From NCBI RefSeq assembly GCF_002217795.2, contig NZ_AP018823.1, forward strand, positions 2,232,001 to 2,296,000: a stretch of 64,000 nucleotides of DNA. The letters are read 5' to 3'. The position numbers and the translations under genes were made by a program. This DNA is from Aquitalea magnusonii (lineage in GTDB: Bacteria > Pseudomonadota > Gammaproteobacteria > Burkholderiales > Chromobacteriaceae). Below the pieces are notes generated by a model. The model did no database searches, was not told the DNA's origin, and was given only the letters and a program-made list of their open reading frames with translations. Positions 6,883 through 14,837 of this stretch are shown here, piece after piece (positions within the stretch are counted from its first letter, which is position 1; each line of letters starts with the position of its first letter).

Positions 6883-8985
6883 TCAGCGCTGGCTGAGGGT
6901 TCGGTATTCGTTGGTACGGACGTATTTGTTCAGTAGCCAGTCCAGTTCACGTTCGCCCAGCGGTTCGCCACGCTGGTGACGGTCGCGCAGGGTGCAGAAG
7001 TAGCGGTACCGGGCATCCGGAGTATCCGGCAGGCTAAGGACATTGCTGGGTGCGGGGGTCGGTTCAACATCAATCACCCGCAGACTAGGTGTCTCAGCGG
7101 TCTGTGGCTGACGCTTGGCACGGGCAAGCGCAGCGGCTTCTGCCAGTTGCTCACGAGTGCCGCTGATCAGCCCTGGGATAACAATTTCCTGCTGGGCCTC
7201 AATGACCGGTTGGCCGCGTCGTTCGGCTTGCACCTCTTCCAGATGCACCTGCAGGCGGTTCGCTCTGCCAGCTGCGCGTTTCTCTCTGGCCTGCTCAATC
7301 ACCGATACAGGGAAGAAGCTGCGAACGTTGGCATTCCATTCCGCTGTGCAAATAAGCCTGCCATCGTCGGCATACACCCAGACCCGGCTGGCATCGTTCA
7401 CGTCGTAGCCGATACGCAAGCGCTCGCCGTGGAACTCTTCCAGAGTCCGGCTGAAATAGCGGTTACCGAACAGAGAGATTTCACAGCGGCTGATGGTCCG
7501 CTCGACTTGTGGTCGAAACAGATAGGCTTCCTCGCCTGGCTGCAAGCGGGTTGGCTCCCATCCCATGGCAACAAATTCGGCCAGCTTCATGTCCGGGCTG
7601 ATGCCATTTAGGCCGCGATGCGGGCGGGCGTTGTAATCGGCAATCCGCTGGTTGATGAAGGCAATGAAGTTCGGCCAACTGATCAGATTCACGCTGCCAC
7701 CATCCTTGATGGCCTTGCGGGTCAGCTTGAACTGGCTCAACTTCGCCTCGCGGTCCATGTCGGCACCGATATAGCTCTGCAGCTCACGGGCGGCGCGAAC
7801 GAATACCGACTGGTGCAGCCGCTCAACAGCACCCTTAGCCTGCGAGTTGTAAGGGCGGGCAAAGCGCATGTCGGCCCCAAGTCGCCCCATCACGCCAGTC
7901 GACTCATTGCGCAGCATGTCGTTTTTGTAGCCGGAGCCATTGTCGACATAGAAGATCGCCATCACGCCCTCACGGGTCACCGCATGGGTGATGGCATCCA
8001 GCACAGCAAGTCCAGACTCAGCCAGGCCAACGCTCCAGCCGATGATGCGGCGGGTGGCCACGTCGATGATGGCTGTGATTTCCGGGCGGAATGGCCTGCC
8101 ATGCAGCGGATGCTGTACCTCGGCGTCGAAGGTATGGCCGTCCGCTGTCCACACGTCATTCGGCAGCAGATCGGAAATATCACGGCGGACAAAGGGCTTG
8201 ATGTTCTTCATCTCACGCGGGCCGATACGACCAGTTTCCCGCGAGACCGTGCCCAACTTGCCGATGAAGCGGCGCACCTGGTGAATTGATGGCAGCATTT
8301 CCGGGCTATCAGTCCAATCCCGTGCAAATTGCTCATAGGCATGGGATACGCTCGGTTTGGAAGGCACTTGCCAGTAATCCAGGAAAGACTTGGCCCAGGC
8401 CGGAATTTCCAACACGGCGCTAACCGCAGTTTTCGGGGCAAGCTGCCCTTGTTTTTCAAGTGCGCGCCAGCCTTTGATGCTGCGTACAGATGGGTATGGG
8501 CTATCGCCCTTACGGCCACGGCCATCATGGGCAGCACGTAGCATCCGCTCCAGGTGAGGGTCCAGGGTGCCGGCCTTCGCCTGGGTCAGCATGGTGTGAA
8601 TAGCCGCTTCACGGGTAACACCGCAGCCAGCCATCAGGCGCTCAATGGCAACCAGTACACCCTTGCGGGCACCTTCAACAGTTTGCTGACGGCTAGTCAG
8701 TGCCAGCTCCATCTGCTGCGCCTTCATCGGCAAAACAGGTACAGACACAGCGGGGGCGGCAATCATTGACGTCACCAGGCGGTCCTTGATGGCGCGAACA
8801 GCGGCGTCAGGAAGGCTGGAGAGGGCGTATTCATAGCCACCGCCACGGCCCTGGCGCTTTTTTGACTCCCATTGTTCAGTCTTGGCCCGGATACCAATCC
8901 CCTGGATTGTTCCTGGCAAGCTGGGCAGTTTCATTTCGGCCAGCTCTGCAGCACTGTAGTGAGTTTTGAGTTCAGCCTGGGTCAT
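6883..8985 (-). CDS. Mu-type DDE transposase (MuA-like)
   Basis: A 700-residue protein with the MuA layout: an N-terminal Mu-type DNA-binding domain (about 5-72), helical end-binding domains (about 90-250), an RNase-H-like integrase core and a C-terminal beta-barrel and regulatory tail. Core acidic residues are visible at D282 (WTADGHTFD), D348 (FYVDNGSGY) and E388 (AKGAVERLH). The PHRGLNGISPDMKL segment marks the end of the core. MuA pairs the phage ends, nicks and strand-transfers them. The length is close to Mu A (663 aa). The frame is intact, so the prophage may still be transposition-competent. Confidence 0.95.
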   Translation of the reverse strand: MTQAELKTHYSAAELAEMKLPSLPGTIQGIGIRAKTEQWESKKRQGRGGGYEYALSSLPDAAVRAIKDRLVTSMIAAPAVSVPVLPMKAQQMELALTSRQQTVEGARKGVLVAIERLMAGCGVTREAAIHTMLTQAKAGTLDPHLERMLRAAHDGRGRKGDSPYPSVRSIKGWRALEKQGQLAPKTAVSAVLEIPAWAKSFLDYWQVPSKPSVSHAYEQFARDWTDSPEMLPSIHQVRRFIGKLGTVSRETGRIGPREMKNIKPFVRRDISDLLPNDVWTADGHTFDAEVQHPLHGRPFRPEITAIIDVATRRIIGWSVGLAESGLAVLDAITHAVTREGVMAIFYVDNGSGYKNDMLRNESTGVMGRLGADMRFARPYNSQAKGAVERLHQSVFVRAARELQSYIGADMDREAKLSQFKLTRKAIKDGGSVNLISWPNFIAFINQRIADYNARPHRGLNGISPDMKLAEFVAMGWEPTRLQPGEEAYLFRPQVERTISRCEISLFGNRYFSRTLEEFHGERLRIGYDVNDASRVWVYADDGRLICTAEWNANVRSFFPVSVIEQAREKRAAGRANRLQVHLEEVQAERRGQPVIEAQQEIVIPGLISGTREQLAEAAALARAKRQPQTAETPSLRVIDVEPTPAPSNVLSLPDTPDARYRYFCTLRDRHQRGEPLGERELDWLLNKYVRTNEYRTLSQR

Positions 8986-8987
8986 GC

Positions 8988-9461
8988 TTAGTCCCCAAAC
9001 AATTCAAGTTCCGGCTGGCCTGTTTTGATAACGTTCTCTCGGTGGTATGCCACTTGCGAAAGAACGTCATTCAACACTCCAAGGGTTTCTGACAGTTCAG
9101 ACTGTCCTCGGTAAAACTGTTCAAGAAGCATCACGGCCTTGCCAAAGTTGGCTTGCATTTCCCCCAGATCGCCAGCCTTGGCTTTTTTTCCAGTCGGGAT
9201 GCTCACAACCAACTTTCCGCATGCAATAGCCAGGTACTCAATGACATGGGCAGAGCCGCACAGTACTGAGAACTGCAACAAACGGCTGGCCGGCATTTCG
9301 CAGTCTGACACCCAGCGGGCATAGGTTGAGCGGTTGGTACTCATCAGCTCTTCCATCTGCTTGCGCGGGCGGCGGTGTGCTTTCAGAGCATTTGCTTCAT
9401 CAAGATCGAAAGCCTCAGCAAGGCTTGTGGGGCTGCGGGATTTTCCGCCTTGGTTTCTCAT
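8988..9461 (-). CDS. Putative CII-like phage regulatory protein
   Basis: A 157-residue protein between ner and the transposase, with AGGAGTG upstream of ATG 9461. Residues ~10-95 (SLAEAFDLDEANAL, NRSTYARWVSDCEMPASRL, VIEYLAIACG) resemble the phage CII/CP76-type regulatory fold, in which a divergent HTH is followed by a helical bundle. The remainder is helical. The similarity is weak and judged by eye, so this could be an unrelated early protein. Confidence 0.5.
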   Translation of the reverse strand: MRNQGGKSRSPTSLAEAFDLDEANALKAHRRPRKQMEELMSTNRSTYARWVSDCEMPASRLLQFSVLCGSAHVIEYLAIACGKLVVSIPTGKKAKAGDLGEMQANFGKAVMLLEQFYRGQSELSETLGVLNDVLSQVAYHRENVIKTGQPELELFGD

Positions 9462-9522
9462 TGCATCACTCCTAGCTCAGAGAATCTGATTTGTGGCCAT
9501 TTGGCCTGTTCATCCCTACCAT

Positions 9523-9840
9523 TCACTCAACAGCAACAGCCGATCGTGATGCTGTGGGGGTATTTGTGGATGAAGGAGGAATGGTTGGAAAAACTGGCTT
9601 AAAATGGCGCTTTGCGTAGCGGCTCGGCCAGATGGTCTCTGGTTCAACTCCGATGGCAGCAGCAATGATTTTTTCTGCCTTCGGCCACGGTCTATCCAGC
9701 GCATTGTTTAATGCGCTAGGGCTCAATTGAGCTTGGACGGACAACTTGCGAAGAGACCATCCAGCCTTACGAACGGCCGCCACAATATCCGCCCGGTGCC
9801 AATCCTCGGCGGGTTTTTTTTGGGTTGTGGATGTGCTCAT
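9523..9840 (-). CDS. ner: Ner-family transcriptional regulator
   Basis: A 105-residue protein with the Ner/Nlp HTH: DWHRADIVAAVRKAGWSLR followed by LSVQAQLSPSALNNALDRP and the typical closing KAEKIIAAAIGVEPETIWPSRY. It is the first gene of the leftward early operon. In Mu, Ner is a small Cro-like protein that lowers transcription from both the early and repressor promoters during lytic growth. The C-terminal ~30 residues are a Pro/Ser/Thr-rich extension absent from the ~75-aa Mu Ner. Confidence 0.88.
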   Translation of the reverse strand: MSTSTTQKKPAEDWHRADIVAAVRKAGWSLRKLSVQAQLSPSALNNALDRPWPKAEKIIAAAIGVEPETIWPSRYAKRHFKPVFPTIPPSSTNTPTASRSAVAVE

Positions 9841-9872
9841 TTCTTAATCTCTTGCGGTGATTAGGTGAGCAC

Positions 9873-9900
9873 ATGATACCTGAAAATGAACACTTAACAA
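9873..9900 (-). promoter_or_regulatory. Predicted early promoter (Pe-type) of the prophage
   Basis: On the minus strand TTGTTA (9900-9895) and TATCAT (9878-9873) are separated by 16 bp, 33 nt before the ner ATG, giving a plausible sigma-70 promoter. A copy of the putative operator ACCTGAAAA (9878-9886) overlaps its -10 edge and spacer, as expected for a repressed early promoter. Prediction only. Confidence 0.5.
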
Positions 9901-10155
9901 CCGTTTTCAACTTGTTTTCAGGTTTTTGTGTGTGCGGAATCAGACACCGAACAAGAAAACTATTAATTTTCAGGCGCTTGCAATGAACTCTAAAACAGGT
10001 ACTGATGGTCAGATGTTGCTTTCAGGTTCCCCTGAACAACCTGAAAGTAACCGGTCCGCTCTCGGGAGCCGAATTAGAGAGGCTAGAGAGGCTATGGGAG
10101 TGCCTAGAATTGAGGCTGCCAATGTCGTTGGTGTCTCACTATCAACTTTTCAGGC
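9878..10155. promoter_or_regulatory. Cluster of putative repressor operators, TTTTCAGGT family
   Basis: A nonamer recurs around the repressor start: ACCTGAAAA (9878-9886), TTTTCAGGT (9915-9923), TTTTCAGGC (9967-9975), CTTTCAGGT (10019-10027), CCCTGAACA (10030-10038), ACCTGAAAG (10039-10047) and TTTTCAGGC (10147-10155). The first two form an inverted pair in the ner-repressor gap; 10019-10047 holds an inverted pair plus an extra half-site inside the repressor gene. This clustering in both orientations is the pattern of a phage control region. Confidence 0.65.
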
Positions 10156-10762
10156 ATGGGAAGCGGGCGAGAGAGAGCCCGATGCGACAAAGATCTCGAT
10201 TTATGCCAAGAAATATGGCCTTGCGGCGGATTGGCTACTGTTTGGTGAAGGAGAAATGCGCAAAGGTGCTACCGACAAGGTGACTCCATCGCTGGGCTCT
10301 AAATGTCCATGCCACGACACGTTGGGCAATCCTGTGGATCTGGAGGAGTTTGTCTTTATCCCTCGTTATGACCTCAAGGCTGCTGCAGGTCATGGGGCTG
10401 CTGTCGCCGGCGAAAAGCCCATTTTCTCTATGTCTTTCCGGCGCTACTGGATAGATAACTATCTAAGGATTGATCCCAACAACTTGTCAGTCCTTTCCGT
10501 AAAGGGTGACTCAATGGAAGGGGTACTGAATGATAGAGATGTCATTCTGGTGAATCATGCGGACACATCACCTGGGGCAGGGCTGTATGTACTGCGTATT
10601 GAGGGGGACTTGCTTGTTAAGCGTGTGCAGAAGCTACCAGGTGGGAAACTGGAAATTATGAGCGCTAACGAGGCTTACAGGCCCTTTGAGATTGACCCAT
10701 CTAATCCTGGCGGTGATTTTGCAGTCGTTGGCCGAGTGGTCTGGTTTGGCCGTCAGCTATGA
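9983..10762 (+). CDS. S24 (LexA/CI-type) prophage repressor
   Basis: A 259-residue repressor divergent from ner. An N-terminal XRE HTH (about 25-85: RIREAREAMGVPRIEAANVV, SLSTFQAWEAGEREP) is followed by a C-terminal S24 peptidase-like domain with the Ser177 (KGDSMEG) and Lys213 (LLVKRV) dyad and an Ala-Gly pair at 135-136 in LKAAAGHG as likely autocleavage site. ATG 9983 is preferred; a TTG 57 nt upstream would add 19 residues. The domain predicts RecA-stimulated cleavage and SOS induction, unlike the classical Mu c repressor. Putative operators lie around and inside its start. Confidence 0.9.
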   Translation: MNSKTGTDGQMLLSGSPEQPESNRSALGSRIREAREAMGVPRIEAANVVGVSLSTFQAWEAGEREPDATKISIYAKKYGLAADWLLFGEGEMRKGATDKVTPSLGSKCPCHDTLGNPVDLEEFVFIPRYDLKAAAGHGAAVAGEKPIFSMSFRRYWIDNYLRIDPNNLSVLSVKGDSMEGVLNDRDVILVNHADTSPGAGLYVLRIEGDLLVKRVQKLPGGKLEIMSANEAYRPFEIDPSNPGGDFAVVGRVVWFGRQL

Positions 10763-11221
10763 CACTGTTCCTTGCAGTGCAAATAACTTGCTAAAAGTGC
10801 CACATCTGGCCTTTCCTGAGCGGACCATTCGCAAAATTTAAACGGTGGTCACCCTGGAGCGGCTAGATGGCTGAAACGCTTGCCTGGCGCGGCTGATCCC
10901 GTTTCATCCCATCTAGTCCCGCTGATTTCTCCCTGTGCAATTAACCTCACCACACCACAGCCGGCTGCCCATGCCGAGATGGACGGCAGCATGGGCGGCC
11001 AGTCACGCGGCAAGGCTGCCGCAGCCCGGCGCGACATGCCAGCCGGAGGATGAGCCGGGCTGCGGCCCTACCCTGCCCAGAACCTCAAGCCAGCGGTAAT
11101 GCCGTGAAAACCGGAAAAACACTTAAGAGATGCCATGCGGGCGATTTATTTGCACAAATTCGGTAACTAACGCTTATAAATAAGGGCAAAGAAAATACCT
11201 CCGCAAAGGAGCCAGCCCTTC
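10763..11221. other. Prophage end and chromosomal flank, no convincing gene
   Basis: This 459-bp stretch holds the outer end of the prophage and then host DNA. The phage part contains the inverted pair at 10863-10916. Candidate TGT termini, read leftward, lie at about 10,954 and 10,959 within a short CACCACACCACAG run. From about 10,960 the sequence becomes very GC-rich and includes a perfect 13-bp inverted repeat (11018-11030 with 11054-11066, GCCGCAGCCCGGC). An AT-rich promoter-like segment (TTGCAC at 11150, TATAAA at 11175) precedes the solute-binding-protein gene. The short frame 10849-11037 crosses the junction and is not supported. Confidence 0.5.
10863..10916. repeat. Inverted pair of end-type repeats, probable transposase sites at attL
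   Basis: CTAGATGGCTGAAACG (10863-10878) and CGTTTCATCCCATCTAG (10900-10916) are inverted copies differing by a small central change. They lie 100-155 bp beyond the repressor stop, where Mu-like phages carry the multiple MuA-binding subsites of the left end. Assignment rests on position and repeat structure. Confidence 0.5.
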
Positions 11222-11956
11222 ATGGCCGCCCTGCCACACAGACTGCTGCCCGGACTATTGCTGACCGCATGCCTGGCGCAAGCCGCAGAATCCAGCAGAG
11301 TCATCGATCTTGAATGTGATTACCTGCCCAATATCTGCAATCGTCCGGGCGAATCCAGTCCGGGCATGATGATTGAAATTGGTAGCGAGGCCATACGCCG
11401 TGCAGGTTTCATGCCTCGCACCAAGATTCGCCCGTGGAATCGCGCCATGCGTGAAGTCATCGATCGCCCCAATGCAGTCATCATTTATTTTGCCCGCACG
11501 CCGGAGCGCGAAGCCTTGTTCCGCTGGATAGCCATCACCAATACCACCGACTTCAGGTTCTTTAGCAAAGATGGCAGCGCGCCATGCAATACCTTGCAGC
11601 AGGCGCTGGCGGCGGGATTAATCGGGGTGCGTAGCGGCTCCAGCGCGCTCAGTTGGCTGGCACAACAAGGCATAGACAGTCGGCGGCTGGAGCAAAGCCA
11701 GCTTCCCGAAATGGCCAAGATGCTCAAAGCGGGCCGCATCGGCAGCTTTCTGGGCGCATCCATCACCTTCAGGTCCATATACCAGCAGGAGACTGGCACC
11801 CTGCCGGTGGAGGGCAAGGTGGTTTACAGCAGCCAAAGCTGGATGGCCTCCGGCCCACGCTTTCCGGCGGACACGGCAGCCCGCATTGCGGCAGCCCTCA
11901 ACCGCATGAAACAGGAAGGTTTTGTCGATCAGGTGATGCACAAATACGGCCGATGA
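11222..11956 (+). CDS. Periplasmic solute-binding protein, family 3-like
   Basis: A 244-residue protein with a signal peptide (residues 1-21, ending AQAAE), an AAGGAG ribosome site and a promoter-like region upstream. The body follows the two-lobed SBP_bac_3 pattern: PGMMIEIGSEAIRRAGF in lobe 1, GLIGVRSGSSALSWLAQQG at the lobe-2 boundary and a C-terminal RIAAALNRMKQEGFVDQVMHKY typical of this family. Such proteins bind amino acids or related small molecules. No permease or ATPase gene lies next to it, so it may be an orphan binding protein. It is convergent with the next gene. Confidence 0.75.
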   Translation: MAALPHRLLPGLLLTACLAQAAESSRVIDLECDYLPNICNRPGESSPGMMIEIGSEAIRRAGFMPRTKIRPWNRAMREVIDRPNAVIIYFARTPEREALFRWIAITNTTDFRFFSKDGSAPCNTLQQALAAGLIGVRSGSSALSWLAQQGIDSRRLEQSQLPEMAKMLKAGRIGSFLGASITFRSIYQQETGTLPVEGKVVYSSQSWMASGPRFPADTAARIAAALNRMKQEGFVDQVMHKYGR

Positions 11957-11967
11957 GGCGGAGGCAG

Positions 11968-12393
11968 CTACATCACCCGTACCGGTTTCACTTCACCGGC
12001 CAGGGCAGGATCCAGCAGCATGGCAATCAACTGGCCGTTGCGCGCCAGATCAAACGCCACGCCATATGGCATGGGCCTGGCTTGCACCTCATCGCCCAGC
12101 CGCAATTGTGCGGCGTCCTGCGCGCTGACCGACAAGGACAGCGCGGCGCAGGGGGCGGCGCAGGCCAGGTCCAGCCGGTAATGTCCGGCATTTTGATAGG
12201 CAACATCCACCACCTTGTAATGCCCGGCCCAGTAGGCATTGCCCCCGCCCATGCTGGAGGTGTAGATGCTCAAGCCCGAGCCGTTGATGGAAAACATGCT
12301 GCTATCACCCAGAATGGTTGATGCCTGCAGCAAGGCACTGGCCTGCAGCAAGGCCAATACTTGCAGCAGGGTGAGCATGGAAAATCGCGGCAT
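11968..12393 (-). CDS. Exported hypothetical protein (141 aa)
   Basis: A 141-residue protein with an N-terminal hydrophobic segment containing a duplicated LLQAS unit (LLQASALLQAS), probably a signal sequence ending near residue 25. The mature part is beta-rich, with a Gly/Ser/Tyr region (SIYTSSMGGGNAYWAGHY) and two Cys (LACAAPC). No family recognised. It ends 12 nt from the convergent solute-binding-protein gene. Confidence 0.5.
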   Translation of the reverse strand: MPRFSMLTLLQVLALLQASALLQASTILGDSSMFSINGSGLSIYTSSMGGGNAYWAGHYKVVDVAYQNAGHYRLDLACAAPCAALSLSVSAQDAAQLRLGDEVQARPMPYGVAFDLARNGQLIAMLLDPALAGEVKPVRVM

Positions 12394-12665
12394 GAGACAC
12401 CCAGCGACATGAAAATGACCATACTAGCCTTGGCAGGCGGAAATCTTGTCGCTGCTTGCACCTTTTTACCTGCCAGCACCACGGCCACATGCCGCCAAGC
12501 CATCGGCAGATGACAGCGTCAAAGCCATAACCGGCCAGGCATGACCGGCAGACGGCCAGGCCGGCACTCAGCACGCCAACGACAGCAATACAGGGCATGA
12601 GACTGCAGCAGAACCAGCCCTAGCGCCCTGGGCGCACACTACCGTAATCCGGCAAAATAATGTAT

Positions 12666-12682
12666 GATAATGATTATCATTT
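12666..12682. promoter_or_regulatory. Fur box upstream of the TonB receptor
   Basis: GATAATGATTATCATTT, 15 bp before the receptor ATG, matches the 19-bp Fur consensus (GATAATGATAATCATTATC) at nearly all aligned positions and is a near-perfect palindrome. It predicts iron-dependent repression of the receptor and the following PepSY gene. No ribosome site is obvious between it and ATG 12698. Confidence 0.85.
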
Positions 12683-12697
12683 ATAACAATATGTATC

Positions 12698-14806
12698 ATG
12701 AAACCTGCTTCCTTTTTTTCCACCTCGCTACTCCTGCTGATTCCCCTCACTGCCAAAGCTGAAGATACCGCCACCCTGGAAACCGTATCGGTCAGCGCCA
12801 CTACCGACAGCCAGCCGGCACATAGTTACCAAACCCGCGCAAGCAGCGTGGCAGGCTATGCCCAAAGCACGCTGGACACACCGCAAGCCGTGCAAAGCGT
12901 CACCCCGCAAACCATTGCCGACAAACAGGTAAAATCGCTGGGCGAGGCGGTCAGCGCCATTAGCGGCATAGTGGAAAGCAACACCCTGGCCGGCATCCAG
13001 GACAGCTTCACCCGCCGTGGCTTTGGCGAGCGCAATGACGGCAGCATTCTGCGCGATGGCGTCCGCTCTTACCTGATGAGTAATTTCGATGCCACGACCG
13101 AGTCGGTGGAGGTTCTGAAAGGACCGGCATCCTTGCTGTACGGCATTCAGGAGCCCGGCGGCGTCATCAATGTCATCAGCAAAAAACCGGAAAACTCCCC
13201 CAAGACCACGCTCAGCGCACAAAGCTCCAGCTTTGGCGGTGGCTCTGCCACGCTGGACACCACCGGCCCGGTGGGGGATTCCAATTTTGCCTACCGCCTG
13301 ATTGCCGACAAACAGGACACCGACTACTGGCGCAACTATGGCAGCACCAAACGCAGCATGATTGCCCCTTCCCTGTCCTGGAGCGATGAGCGCAACAAAC
13401 TGCTGCTGTCTTACCAATACAGCGACTTCTCCACGCCATGGGACAGAGGCACGGTGTTTTACAATGGCAAGCCTCTGAACGTCGCTCGGGAAACCAGGCT
13501 GGGCGATACGCTGGATGTGGCCCAAGGTCATACCCAGGCTGCAACGGCCAGCTTCAGCCGCTTGCTGGGCAATCAGTGGAGCCTGGACAGCCGGCTGGCC
13601 TGGAATGAAATCAGCTACAGCAACTACGAAACCCGCGCCACCGCATACAACGCCCGCACCGGCGTGCTGACCAGACGACTGGATGGCAATGTGGTGAACA
13701 ACAGCACACTGGCCTTTTCCACCAAATTGCAGGGCGATATTGCCATCTTCGGGCAGAACCACAAGCCCATCATCGGCCTGGATATCACCCAGTCACGCGA
13801 ACTGCGCTCGGACACCTTCCGTGGCAGTGCCAGCACCGCCACCCAGTTGAATGTCAACAAGCCGGTCTACGGCGTGCTCAGCCCGGCCAATACCACGCTC
13901 AGTGCCAGCCAGAGCGATAACCGCAGCACCATCGACACCCAGTCGCTGCTGCTGATGGACAACTGGGAACTGTCACCGCAATGGCGCACCACTTATGGTC
14001 TGCGCTATCAGCATTACCGCCAGGAAGATGGCGTGGGCCGGCCTTATGTGGTGAGCGACCGCAGCGATGGCTATACCGCCCTGCCCCAGTTTGGCCTGAT
14101 CTACAAACTCAATCCGCACTGGTCGCTGTACGGCAGTTACAGCGAGTCCTTTGTCCCCAATGCGGCCAGTGATGGCCAAAGCTTTGAGCCGGAACGCGGC
14201 GTATCGCACGAGGCGGGCCTGAAGCTGGAACAAAATGGCATTAGCGCTACCGCAGCGGTGTTCCACATTGAAAAAACCAATGTTGTCGCCACCGACACCG
14301 ATGGCATCGACAAAGCCATGGGCAAGGTGCGCTCCCAAGGGGTGGAGCTGGATGTCAGCGGTGAAATCACCCGCAAGCTGTCACTGACACTGGCCTGGGC
14401 CTATACCGACGCGGTAGTGACCAGCGATCCGGTCTATGCCGGCAAACAGCTTTACAACGTACCCAAGCACAGTGGCAGCATCAACCTGGCCTACGATCTG
14501 GGCAATGACATGTTTGGCAACCACTGGCGCATTGGCGGCGGCACCCGCTATGTCGGCCAACGTCAGGGCGATGCGGCCAACTCCTTCCAACTGCCGTCCT
14601 ATTACGTGACCGATGCCTTTGTCGCCTGGCAAACCCGTCTGCGCGGCCAGAAGCTGGAAATCCAGGCCAATCTGAAAAACGTGTTCGACAAAACCTACTA
14701 CGCATCCGGCACCGGCACCACCACCACCAGCAGCAGTGGCAGCGTATCCACCGTGCGCCTGGGTGATCCGCGTGAGCTGCTGGTCAAGGCCAGCCTGACT
14801 TTCTGA
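12698..14806 (+). CDS. TonB-dependent siderophore receptor
   Basis: A 702-residue outer-membrane receptor. A signal peptide (1-21, ending TAKA) is followed by a TonB-box-like ETVSVSA (~29-35), a plug domain (about 50-160, with FTRRGFGERNDGSILRDGVR and ESVEVLKGPASLLYG) and a 22-strand barrel ending in the C-terminal Phe (LVKASLTF). The segment GPASLLYGIQEPGGVINVISKKP is typical of ferric-hydroxamate/catecholate receptors. The Fur box directly upstream fits iron-starvation control. Which siderophore it binds cannot be read from sequence. Confidence 0.93.
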   Translation: MKPASFFSTSLLLLIPLTAKAEDTATLETVSVSATTDSQPAHSYQTRASSVAGYAQSTLDTPQAVQSVTPQTIADKQVKSLGEAVSAISGIVESNTLAGIQDSFTRRGFGERNDGSILRDGVRSYLMSNFDATTESVEVLKGPASLLYGIQEPGGVINVISKKPENSPKTTLSAQSSSFGGGSATLDTTGPVGDSNFAYRLIADKQDTDYWRNYGSTKRSMIAPSLSWSDERNKLLLSYQYSDFSTPWDRGTVFYNGKPLNVARETRLGDTLDVAQGHTQAATASFSRLLGNQWSLDSRLAWNEISYSNYETRATAYNARTGVLTRRLDGNVVNNSTLAFSTKLQGDIAIFGQNHKPIIGLDITQSRELRSDTFRGSASTATQLNVNKPVYGVLSPANTTLSASQSDNRSTIDTQSLLLMDNWELSPQWRTTYGLRYQHYRQEDGVGRPYVVSDRSDGYTALPQFGLIYKLNPHWSLYGSYSESFVPNAASDGQSFEPERGVSHEAGLKLEQNGISATAAVFHIEKTNVVATDTDGIDKAMGKVRSQGVELDVSGEITRKLSLTLAWAYTDAVVTSDPVYAGKQLYNVPKHSGSINLAYDLGNDMFGNHWRIGGGTRYVGQRQGDAANSFQLPSYYVTDAFVAWQTRLRGQKLEIQANLKNVFDKTYYASGTGTTTTSSSGSVSTVRLGDPRELLVKASLTF

Positions 14807-14837
14807 TAGCGCAAACCGAGAAAATCAGGACACCATC

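Larger units (their letters stand above)
1..10959 (-). mobile_element. Mu-like transposable prophage, early half with left end
   Basis: A continuous leftward operon encodes a DDE transposase with MuA architecture, a MuB-type AAA ATPase, Ner, GemA and a Mor-like protein. A divergent repressor gene sits at the outer end. This is the gene order of phage Mu from attL inward (repressor, ner, A, B, small early genes, gemA, mor). The prophage is reversed in the window, so attL lies on the right; the outer limit (about 10,917-10,960) is inferred from end-type repeats and loss of phage genes. Lysis, head and tail genes and attR would lie left of base 1. The early operon is intact, with no stops or frameshifts seen. 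Confidence 0.92.

Noticed and set aside
10849..11037. Minus-strand 62-codon frame at the prophage boundary
   Set aside because: It crosses the predicted phage/host junction and end repeats; no ribosome site or recognisable product.
12728..13762. Minus-strand 344-codon frame inside the TonB receptor gene
   Set aside because: Antisense to a receptor with signal peptide, plug and barrel signatures.
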